Part shown: positions 6,115-11,629 of the stretch, piece by piece
How the letters are laid out: every line of letters begins with the position of its first letter
How positions within the stretch are numbered: position 1 is the first letter of the stretch
Assembly: GCA_019308525.1 (NCBI GenBank)
Contig: JAFDIC010000093.1
Span: 1-11,629, forward strand
Direction: 5' to 3'
DNA length: 11,629 bases
Source of the DNA: Deltaproteobacteria bacterium
GTDB lineage: Bacteria; Desulfobacterota; DSM-4660; Desulfatiglandales; HGW-15
The notes under the pieces: generated by a model
What the model was told of the DNA's origin: nothing
The model's input: the letters and a program-made list of their open reading frames with translations, nothing else
Databases searched by the model: none
Position numbers and translations under genes: made by a program

Positions 6115-7140
6115 CTATTCCGTGAAGTGATCCCACCCGCCAGGGACAAGCGGTTCTCGAGATCCATCCTCAAGGATCAATACTATGCCCCTCGATGAAT
6201 CCACGATCCTTCCCACCTCTGTCACAGGGTCACTGGTGATTTCTGCCAGGAGGCCTTTGATTTTGGCAACGTTTTCAGGAGCACAGGTTATGATAAGTTC
6301 ATAGTCATCACTCTCCTGCAACACCAGGTCATGAGGATCCATCCCGAAACCTCTTGCCGCAACCCGCAGTTCGTCACATACCGGCAAACTGTTCTGGTAC
6401 AACTCGGCCCCCACGCGGCTCTCTTCGCAGATATGCCCCAGATCCCCGAGAAATCCGTCACTTGTATCAATCATGGCAGACGCATAGCCGGAATCCGCCA
6501 CGGCTTTGCCCTCAAAGGCCCTGTGTGAGGGAGCCGTGTAAGCCCGGACCAGGGGGTGATCCCTGAGGTCCTCCCCGTCCCCGGCCTGAAGAAGGAGCTT
6601 CAATCCTGCCGCAGACCGTCCGGGAAACCCTGTTACGAGGATGGCGTCTCCTTCCCGGGCAGTGGATCTCCGCAATATCCTTCCATGTTCAACCTCCCCG
6701 ATCAACGTGATATCAATGAAGAGGCCGTCACCCGTCTTTGTAAGGTTTCCTCCCACTATGCACGCACCAAAGGGATTGAGCTCGGTCAGAAAACCCCGGA
6801 ACATGTCTTCAACATAGTCTACGGGGGTTTCTCCCTTGAGGCCCAAAGAAACAAGGGCATACAAGGGATGGCCGCCCATGGCGCCTATATCGCTGATATT
6901 CAGGGCCATGGCCCTCCGTCCCAAATCCAGCGCCGAGATCTTGTCCGGCAGGTAATGGCGTCCCTCTACTATGCAATCGCAGGTCACAAGTATTCTGAAC
7001 CCTTCCCTGGGCTTGAGGCATGCTGCGTCATCGCCGATCCCAACTTCCACGCCAGGAGCACTCGCCCCTTGCCTTCTAACCAACGAGTCTATTCTCCCTA
7101 TCAAGCCGAATTCACCAATTTCCCTCAGGGTGTCACTCAT
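6115..7140 (-). CDS. thiL: Thiamine-monophosphate kinase ThiL
   Basis: ThiL uses ATP to convert thiamine monophosphate to thiamine diphosphate, the active cofactor. The protein is 341 residues, the usual length for this PurM-like family. Marks from the N-terminus are GEFGLIGRI (9-17), VGIGDDAA (33-40) with metal/ATP-binding Asp37 and Asp38, the CDCIVEGRHY segment (54-63) at the usual TD-LVEG-HF position, ALNISDIGAMGG (79-90), GGNLTKTGD in the middle, and MIDTSDGFLGDLGHI in the C-terminal half. The GGN variant replaces the common GGD; I recall GGN in other bacterial ThiL, so loss of function is not implied. The ATG overlaps the thiE stop by 4 nt (ATGA), which indicates translational coupling. 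Confidence 0.95.
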   Translation of the reverse strand: MSDTLREIGEFGLIGRIDSLVRRQGASAPGVEVGIGDDAACLKPREGFRILVTCDCIVEGRHYLPDKISALDLGRRAMALNISDIGAMGGHPLYALVSLGLKGETPVDYVEDMFRGFLTELNPFGACIVGGNLTKTGDGLFIDITLIGEVEHGRILRRSTAREGDAILVTGFPGRSAAGLKLLLQAGDGEDLRDHPLVRAYTAPSHRAFEGKAVADSGYASAMIDTSDGFLGDLGHICEESRVGAELYQNSLPVCDELRVAARGFGMDPHDLVLQESDDYELIITCAPENVAKIKGLLAEITSDPVTEVGRIVDSSRGIVLILEDGSREPLVPGGWDHFTE

Positions 7141-7781
7141 TTCCGGTTTCCCTTCCCGTCAAGGCCCATGGCTTGATAGAGATCACGCGTGGCCCTCCTC
7201 GGGTCTTCCTGGCAGCAGACAGCCGATATCACCGCAATCCCGTAAGCGCCGGCCGACAGCACTTGCTCGACATTCTCGGGTGATATACCGCCAATAGCAA
7301 TGATCGGCAAGGATAGGGAGTCCACAACCCTCCTCAGGATTTCCACCCCGCTGACAGGGCCTGCATCATCCTTTGAGGAGGTAGGAAACACGGGCCCGAA
7401 GCCGATATAGTCTGCGCCCTCCCTGAGACACTTCTCCGCTTCTTCAAAGGTAGCAGCAGAACCTCCGATGATACCATCTCGACCGAGCAATTCCTTTGCG
7501 AGGGGGATTGGGAAATCTTCCTGTCCGAGGTGTACTCCGTCCGCTTTGGCTGCAATGGCAACATCTATCCTGTCATTGACGATAAAAACCACGCCTGCTT
7601 CTCTACACAATGTCTTCATCTCCCGGGCTACGGTGATCATCTCTCGTGTTGAACCCGTCTTTTGTCTCAGTTGAATAGTGTCCGCACCACCCTCAATGGC
7701 GAGACGGGCAAGCTCGATATGGGAAAACCTCGACTGTAATACCGTATCGGTTAATACGTGCAACTTTCCTATCCTTTTCAT
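7137..7781 (-). CDS. thiE: Thiamine phosphate synthase ThiE
   Basis: ThiE joins HMP-PP with thiazole phosphate to make thiamine monophosphate, releasing pyrophosphate. Numbered from the ATG at 7781, the protein has 214 residues, a typical TIM-barrel length. Visible motifs are QLRQK (37-41), VNDRIDVA (68-75), DGVHLGQEDFP (81-91), GFGPVFPTSSKDDA (127-140), IAIGGI (161-166) and AVISAV (183-188), all standard ThiE phosphate- and pyrimidine-binding loops. A GTG three codons upstream would extend the frame, but GAGGTG sits 6 nt before the ATG and makes that the better start. That ribosome site overlaps the stop of the Nudix gene, and the end overlaps thiL by 4 nt. The gene is therefore embedded in the operon. 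Confidence 0.95.
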   Translation of the reverse strand: MKRIGKLHVLTDTVLQSRFSHIELARLAIEGGADTIQLRQKTGSTREMITVAREMKTLCREAGVVFIVNDRIDVAIAAKADGVHLGQEDFPIPLAKELLGRDGIIGGSAATFEEAEKCLREGADYIGFGPVFPTSSKDDAGPVSGVEILRRVVDSLSLPIIAIGGISPENVEQVLSAGAYGIAVISAVCCQEDPRRATRDLYQAMGLDGKGNRK

Positions 7782-7791
7782 AACAAACACC

Positions 7792-8745
7792 TCAATACCC
7801 TACAGGCTTCCATATTCCGTCTTTCAGCCATAACCTTGAGAACGGCTCCCCAACAGGCAAGACCGCCTTTTCCAGTTCTTTGGGGTCAATTTCCATGGGG
7901 TCCGCATGTCGTTGAGGATCCCATGGTTGAAGAATCAGGGCCCCATCTTGCAGGCGGACCAGGCGGGGAAATCGGGGCTCCCCCCACGGCCTTGCATTCA
8001 GTTCTCTTTTCAGTTCTTCCAGACTCTCATAGGCCATAAGTTCATGAAGGGTCACCACGGTCGGGGGGCTCAAAGGGATCTCGGTCTCCAAGTTCATTCC
8101 TAGGGCCTTCTTCGGGCTGACCCATATTCCCTTCGTGGTTTCCCTGGAATCCGGAATGCATGTCTGGTCACCCGGCATGAGCGCAACGAAGAACCGCGTA
8201 TCAAAGTGATGGGTCATTAGCTCCGGGGTAAGCCAATGGGCCCACCTTGCCAGGAGTGAAAACCCAAGGATCCATCCCCCGCTCATCACAGCCTTCCAGA
8301 GCCACCCCTTCGTGAGTTCCTCTGAACGGCGTTTCTCCCATAGATTCTCCATTGCTGTGTCCCGGCCACCCATCTTTCTGTGCCCCAAGAACACGCCTGC
8401 CTCTTCAAAGGTTTCGCGGATCGCGGTCGCACAGTAAGCCATTATTGCCTCAAAGGATATGCCGTTGCCCAGTCTCCTCCATATCTCGAGGGCAGTTAAG
8501 TCCACGTAGTCTTCCCAACGATCCGGCATCCCATCACCAGTGTCTACCGCCCCTCCGGGGAATACGTAGCTCCCAGGGAAGAAGCCGCTCTTCCCGCTCC
8601 TTTGAAGGAGATAGACTTGGAGCTCCCCCTTCTCTTCCCTGGCAAGCACTACCGTTGAAGCAGGCCTCCAGGCAATCTTTGAGACTCTTCCTTCGTCTTT
8701 TTTCATTATTTGCGCCCCTTTGCTACAGAGAGAAAGCCCCTTCAT
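7792..8745 (-). CDS. NUDT19-like Nudix hydrolase
   Basis: Probable Nudix pyrophosphohydrolase of the NUDT19/RP2 type. The mammalian member hydrolyses coenzyme A and acyl-CoA diphosphate bonds. The frame codes for 317 residues. Marks are RPASTVVL (27-34), YVFPGGAVD (60-68), and the Nudix core RETFEEAGV (110-118). The core is separated from the FPGG part by a roughly 45-residue insertion typical of this subfamily. The hallmark WLTPELMTHHFDTRFF is at 171-186. The longest start overlaps the HAD gene stop by 4 nt (ATGA) but has no ribosome site. The ATG at 8706 (Met14) has AAGGGG 8 nt upstream and would give a more usual N-terminus, so the start is open. It sits between a HAD phosphatase and thiE. 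A role in clearing damaged or excess cofactor diphosphates is a guess from context, and substrate cannot be read from sequence. Confidence 0.85.
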   Translation of the reverse strand: MKGLSLCSKGAQIMKKDEGRVSKIAWRPASTVVLAREEKGELQVYLLQRSGKSGFFPGSYVFPGGAVDTGDGMPDRWEDYVDLTALEIWRRLGNGISFEAIMAYCATAIRETFEEAGVFLGHRKMGGRDTAMENLWEKRRSEELTKGWLWKAVMSGGWILGFSLLARWAHWLTPELMTHHFDTRFFVALMPGDQTCIPDSRETTKGIWVSPKKALGMNLETEIPLSPPTVVTLHELMAYESLEELKRELNARPWGEPRFPRLVRLQDGALILQPWDPQRHADPMEIDPKELEKAVLPVGEPFSRLWLKDGIWKPVGY

Positions 8746-9455
8746 GGCTTGGGTTGAGGAAAATAATCAGTGTCCCGGAGCTCGACCACACTGTTAATGA
8801 TGAGATCGGGTCCTTCCCTTTTCAGGGCCTCATAGGGATCCAGGCCGCTTAATACACCGATCGTACCCATCCCGGCCGCCTTACCTGCCCTGATGTCCGC
8901 CGTAGTGTCTCCAATGTATATGCTGCTTCTTGGTTCAATGTCCATCCGTCTCAGACATTCCAAGAGCGGATCAGGAGCCGGTTTCCTCCTCCGGGCATCC
9001 TCCGCTGTGATAATCGTGTCAAAGAGGTCGGCTATGCCGGATTGCCGTAAAGGATACAGCTTCACTTCCATCTGCTTCCTTGGTGTAGTCGTAGCAATGC
9101 CCACTTTAACTCCTCCGGCCTTCAGATCCTTCACCACCTCTCCAACGCCAGGGAACAGGCTTACATGGTCTCGAAAGATCCGGGGGTACAACGCATTTAT
9201 GACATTCCAGGCCTTTTCTATCAGGGCTCGTCTCTGGCTCGCATCTCCGGCAGGCAAGACGTCCTTCCAGTTGAAGTCCCCGTCCAATACGGCACCAAGG
9301 ATCTTTTCCCTGGATACGGGAGCGACACCAATCTCCTCGATCGTAATCTCCATAATCCTGAAATAGGCCTCTATGGAGTCTATGAGCGTCCCGTCCAGAT
9401 CAAACAGAATGGCTTCCAGGGAATTTTTCCGGTCTTCGTTCATGTCACTCGCCAT
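8742..9455 (-). CDS. HAD-superfamily phosphatase, Gph/PgmB-like
   Basis: Haloacid-dehalogenase-type phosphohydrolase of 237 residues with all four motifs: FDLDGTLIDS (18-27; nucleophile Asp19, acid/base Asp21), ATTTP (121-125) as the motif II threonine region, RKPAPDP (157-163) with Lys158, and GDTTAD (182-187) carrying metal-binding acids. A helical cap lies between motifs I and II, as in phosphoglycolate phosphatase and beta-phosphoglucomutase relatives. The start is taken at the ATG at 9455, which shares one base with the riboflavin kinase stop (TGATG); a TTG one codon earlier is unnecessary. The substrate is unknown. Its neighbours suggest a phosphorylated vitamin or nucleotide, but HAD enzymes of this type are promiscuous, so phosphoglycolate phosphatase is an equally fair label. 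Confidence 0.88.
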   Translation of the reverse strand: MASDMNEDRKNSLEAILFDLDGTLIDSIEAYFRIMEITIEEIGVAPVSREKILGAVLDGDFNWKDVLPAGDASQRRALIEKAWNVINALYPRIFRDHVSLFPGVGEVVKDLKAGGVKVGIATTTPRKQMEVKLYPLRQSGIADLFDTIITAEDARRRKPAPDPLLECLRRMDIEPRSSIYIGDTTADIRAGKAAGMGTIGVLSGLDPYEALKREGPDLIINSVVELRDTDYFPQPKP

Positions 9456-9877
9456 CAATTCTTCTTTATTCGAACTGTCAGTACGTCACCGTCTTTGAGG
9501 TTCAAGGCGATCCTCAGTCTTAGGGGGGCGATGATTTCCAGGACATTCTTTCCGTGAACCCGCGCGTCCTCTTCCGGTATTATTATAGCGCCCCGTACGG
9601 TGCCCATCCTAACCGGGAGTGTTTGCGCGGTACAGTACTCCTCGTTCGGAGGGGTCAAAAGTATGGAACCCTCACCCTTCACGCTCTCTAAGAGTTCCAG
9701 CACGTCATCCCCCACCTCCAGATTCAACGTGCCGGGATAGGGCCTGAAACCCAGCTTTTCAAGACACTGCCGTTGGACCCAATCCAGCCGGGTAAAACAA
9801 GAGGCCTTTCTGACGCCACCTACGACCTTACCCCTTACCAGCAGCTCTCTCCCTGTACTTGCGTCGCCCGCCGCCAT
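9455..9877 (-). CDS. ribK: CTP-dependent riboflavin kinase, DUF120 family (archaeal RibK type)
   Basis: Probable riboflavin kinase making FMN, using CTP rather than ATP in characterised archaeal members. From the ATG at 9877 it has 140 residues, close to the 136 I recall for Methanocaldococcus RibK. Shared features in order are VRGKVVGG (14-21), LGFRPYPGTLNL (42-53; the Thr and Asn of GTLN bind metal-nucleotide in the family), LPVRMGTVRGAIIIP (87-101), EIIAPLRLR (114-122) and NLKDGDVLTVRI (126-137). The usual GLGEGRYF segment reads GGVRKASCF here, the most divergent part. An in-frame GTG at 9976 would add 33 residues with no family resemblance and has no ribosome site, so the ATG is preferred, although its own purine-rich site is poorly spaced. 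The stop overlaps the HAD start by one base. Bacteria normally use unrelated RibF, so this gene points to transfer from archaea or to a bacterial DUF120 branch. Confidence 0.82.
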   Translation of the reverse strand: MAAGDASTGRELLVRGKVVGGVRKASCFTRLDWVQRQCLEKLGFRPYPGTLNLEVGDDVLELLESVKGEGSILLTPPNEEYCTAQTLPVRMGTVRGAIIIPEEDARVHGKNVLEIIAPLRLRIALNLKDGDVLTVRIKKN

Positions 9878-9932
9878 TTCCTTCGGGTCTTCCTTCAAAC
9901 CATTTCTTTTTTCGAAAATCCCCTGGTGATGC

Positions 9933-9949
9933 TGGCAATTCCCTTGCCA
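9933..9949 (-). repeat. Perfect 6-bp hairpin upstream of ribK
   Basis: TGGCAA and TTGCCA flank a 5-nt loop in the 107-bp stretch between the ferredoxin stop and the preferred ribK ATG. No T-run follows it on the minus strand. If translation began at the GTG at 9976, the hairpin would lie inside the gene. It may therefore be a leader element or chance. Confidence 0.25.
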
Positions 9950-9984
9950 TCTGGTCCCGCTTTGAAGATCAAGCACCAGCGGGA

Positions 9985-10866
9985 CTACAACAGAATTATC
10001 TGGTTCCTAAGAGATCTCGTCTCTCCGGCTGCAATAACCCTTATGGCCGGAAGTCCCCTGACCGGGCACTTGTTTTCGCATATCCCGCACCCCACACACC
10101 TTTGGATATCCACATGGGGGAGTTGCACGTCCATTATCTTGTCTCCCCGAACCGGGAGCCTCTCTTGCTTGAGATATATTGCCTTGGGTGAAGTGGGGCA
10201 ATGCTCTTCACACACGATGCACGGCGCGTTTCCAGACCAGGGCAGGCACCTGCCCCTGTCTATGTAGGCTGATCCGATCTTTATGGGCAACTCGATTTTC
10301 TCCTTTGCGCTAATCTCCCGGATGGCACCCGTCGGGCACACGCTGGTGCAGAGAGTGCAGGTGTATTCACAGTAACCCATGGTCATGATCAGCCGGGGGG
10401 TCCACAATCCCGCCATGCCTGCTTCCCCCAGTGTCGGGTTTATCACATTGGTAGGACAGGTTTTCATGCACAGCCCGCACCGCTGGCATAGTTCCAGGAA
10501 CTCCTTCTCCCCTATCGCTCCTGGGGGCCTGATGAGACGATAATCGGACGTCTTGTGGATATGTCCGTCCAGTCTCCCCAGGAAGGGGAGAGAGACGCCG
10601 GCCAGGAGACCCCCGAGAAGCGCTCTCCTGCCGATATCAGGGGCCCTGTTGTAACTTGGTGAGAGCGCAAACTTGAACTCAATGGCCTTTTCAGGGCACC
10701 CTTCAAAGCAATTGAAACACATCAGGCATTCTGCCGTCTCCCACTCAGTACCCGGCAGGGGGCTCGCCGCTCCCTGGCATTTTGCTTCGCACCTCATGCA
10801 CTGTGTACACTTCTCTTCGTGCTTTATGAGCTTGAGGATACTGAACCTGGAAAAGATACCCAACAA
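9985..10866 (-). CDS. Polyferredoxin half of a NapH/MauM-like membrane Fe-S protein (3' part of a frameshifted gene)
   Basis: Cysteine-rich electron-transfer protein. The open frame starts at a TTG and runs 293 residues, but it is best read as the continuation of the membrane gene upstream. It carries six likely [4Fe-4S] sites: Cys20-23-26-30, Cys47-50-53-57, Cys127-130-133-137, Cys166-170-173-177, Cys207-216-219-223 and Cys257-260-263-267. Between the second and third lies a twin-arginine-like stretch, GRRALLGGLLAGVSLPFLG (79-97), a possible membrane anchor or internal Tat-like segment that would place the last four clusters across the membrane. The first two clusters resemble the C-terminus of NapH/MauN, and the rest resembles NapG/MauM. 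The likely role is passing electrons between a quinone or cytosolic donor and a periplasmic acceptor; the partner is unknown. It precedes ribK by about 107 bp. Confidence 0.75.
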   Translation of the reverse strand: MLGIFSRFSILKLIKHEEKCTQCMRCEAKCQGAASPLPGTEWETAECLMCFNCFEGCPEKAIEFKFALSPSYNRAPDIGRRALLGGLLAGVSLPFLGRLDGHIHKTSDYRLIRPPGAIGEKEFLELCQRCGLCMKTCPTNVINPTLGEAGMAGLWTPRLIMTMGYCEYTCTLCTSVCPTGAIREISAKEKIELPIKIGSAYIDRGRCLPWSGNAPCIVCEEHCPTSPKAIYLKQERLPVRGDKIMDVQLPHVDIQRCVGCGICENKCPVRGLPAIRVIAAGETRSLRNQIILL

Positions 10867-11554
10867 GGCCCCGAGCGGAAAAGGCCAGACCTATGAACCA
10901 TGCCGTTTGATAGGCCCTGGCTTCGTATCCGAACACGGGGGCCAGAATGACTTCTGCACCGTAACTGAGCAGATTGAGGAGCTTGACCCCGCTCTCGGCC
11001 ATCAAATCAAACAGGGAGCGCAGGCCGATGCCTACTCCAGGGATGATGGCCAGGGCCAGTGACCTGAAAAGAAGGGAGATGGGATCTGCGATCCCTGCCA
11101 GGTTAAGCCCCAATACTGCCGAGATGAGCAGGAGGACGAGTATGAAATACTTGACCCTGTGGCCAGGTCTTTTTTGCCCGGCCGTCACCACAAAGCTGCC
11201 CCTGGCAGCACGTCCCGGCCACCCGGCAAGGTGATTTATGGTACCCAGGGGACAGACAAAACCGCAAAACACCCTCCCCAAAAGGACGGTCAGGACAAGG
11301 ACCCCTGCCCCCCAGATGAAGCCCTTGATCAGCCTGGAACCCGACAGCAGCGAGGTCACCCCCACCAGGGGATCCATCTTGAAAAACAGAGTTACCGGCC
11401 GGTTCAACCTCAAGTCTTCCCCCGGGGACACGGCAACGGAATAGTTCAAATAGACATCCTGTGGAAGGCGGCTTTCAACAAGGAGATAGACAAACAAGAC
11501 CAAGAAAAAGCACTGAGAGGTCCTTCTGAGCCACAGGAGATATCTTGCCTTCAC
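10745..11554 (-). CDS. NapH/MauN-like membrane Fe-S protein, N-terminal part (5' part of a frameshifted gene)
   Basis: Integral membrane protein of the NapH/MauN/NosR-C type. The start is a GTG at 11554 that overlaps the preceding stop by 4 nt (GTGA). The reliable part is residues 1-225. It has a first membrane helix around 12-27, a periplasmic-looking loop, a helix around 76-93, FCGFVCPLG (97-104) with the conserved CxxxCP pair, further helices around 134-156 and 159-180, and a last one near 215-225. After Phe225 the frame reads about 44 residues with no resemblance to the family, and this tail overlaps the start of the polyferredoxin frame by 122 bp. Moving one base forward at the T4 run (10879-10882) gives PLGALLGIFSRF and joins the two into one protein of about 522 residues. 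This is therefore the front half of a disrupted or recoded gene. Confidence 0.72.
   Translation of the reverse strand: MKARYLLWLRRTSQCFFLVLFVYLLVESRLPQDVYLNYSVAVSPGEDLRLNRPVTLFFKMDPLVGVTSLLSGSRLIKGFIWGAGVLVLTVLLGRVFCGFVCPLGTINHLAGWPGRAARGSFVVTAGQKRPGHRVKYFILVLLLISAVLGLNLAGIADPISLLFRSLALAIIPGVGIGLRSLFDLMAESGVKLLNLLSYGAEVILAPVFGYEARAYQTAWFIGLAFSARGLVGYLFQVQYPQAHKARREVYTVHEVRSKMPGSGEPPAGY
10879..10882 (-). other. Frameshift point in the NapH/MauM-like gene
   Basis: On the minus strand the two halves are separated by one base at a run of four T residues (GCC TTT T CCG). Skipping one T gives an uninterrupted protein of about 522 residues (Phe225 followed by PLGALL and the polyferredoxin part). 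A one-base insertion in the T run, a sequencing error, or +1 ribosomal slippage on UUU-U would each explain this. The first two are more likely. Confidence 0.65.
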
Positions 11555-11628
11555 AGGATAACCTTCCTGTTCTCTAGATCATGGTATTTGGAGGTTCCCA
11601 GTCCCCACTTCTCTGCCAGCCTTATGAA
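11551..11628 (-). CDS. C-terminal tail of an unidentified protein (5' partial)
   Basis: Only the last 25 codons are inside the window, ending in TGA at 11553-11551, which overlaps the GTG of the NapH-like gene. The tail (AEKWGLGTSKYHDLE near its centre) is too short to identify. DUF362-type Fe-S proteins often precede polyferredoxin genes and often end in a short LGLGT-like tail, so that family is a possibility only. The 4-nt overlap places it in the same operon. Confidence 0.5.
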   Translation of the reverse strand, partial: FIRLAEKWGLGTSKYHDLENRKVIL

Positions 11629-11629
11629 A

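Noticed and set aside
9878..9976. Longer RibK start at GTG
   Set aside because: The added 33 residues have no family match, the stretch contains a hairpin, and no ribosome site precedes it.
10745..10878. The overlapping C-terminal tail of the NapH-like frame as a genuine protein end
   Set aside because: It has no resemblance to the family, while the other frame continues the family sequence directly across the T4 run.
1..11629. CRISPR arrays, insertion sequences, tRNA or rRNA genes
   Set aside because: I saw no spaced direct repeats, transposase motifs, terminal inverted repeats or tRNA-like cloverleaf sequence on either strand.

Overview
The window is about 11.6 kb of moderately GC-rich bacterial DNA, densely coding. 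A glutaconyl-CoA decarboxylase-type carboxyltransferase, polyferredoxin-like membrane proteins and an archaeal-type riboflavin kinase suggest an anaerobe, most likely a Desulfobacterota-like (deltaproteobacterial) sulfate reducer or syntroph. This is an inference from gene content; no marker gene fixes the taxon.

Layout. (1) 2-1273, plus strand: the C-terminal three quarters of a GcdA-like carboxyltransferase, entering from the left edge. It converges on the minus-strand genes across a 47-bp gap holding a hairpin. (2) 4913-1321, minus strand: an unusual two-gene unit. The first gene is an 883-residue fusion of glycine-cleavage T protein (GcvT) with serine hydroxymethyltransferase (SHMT). The second is a free-serine-kinase-like protein of the SerK/SbnI (ParB/Srx-fold) family. 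A consensus promoter lies just upstream (4977-5003). (3) 4914-5211: the only long gap. It holds a candidate terminator for the right-hand operon, two small inverted repeats and that promoter; no RNA gene or riboswitch was recognised. (4) 11629-5212, minus strand: a tightly packed operon. In transcription order it carries the tail of an unknown protein, a NapH/MauM-like polyferredoxin membrane protein split by an apparent frameshift, a DUF120 CTP-dependent riboflavin kinase (RibK), a HAD phosphatase, a NUDT19-like Nudix hydrolase, and thiE, thiL and thiM. Several junctions are 1-4 nt overlaps.

How they work together. The left unit could take the one-carbon unit made by glycine cleavage, condense it with glycine to serine on the same polypeptide, and then phosphorylate the serine to O-phosphoserine. 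The right operon combines thiamine salvage (ThiM makes thiazole phosphate, ThiE joins it to HMP-PP, ThiL makes thiamine diphosphate) with FMN formation (RibK). Two probable nucleotide/cofactor clean-up hydrolases lie in between, and a membrane Fe-S electron carrier stands at the front. No thiD, gcvH, gcvP or biotin-carrier gene is in the window.

The most notable items are the GcvT-SHMT fusion beside a serine kinase, the archaeal-type riboflavin kinase in a bacterial thiamine operon, and the frameshift in the polyferredoxin gene.
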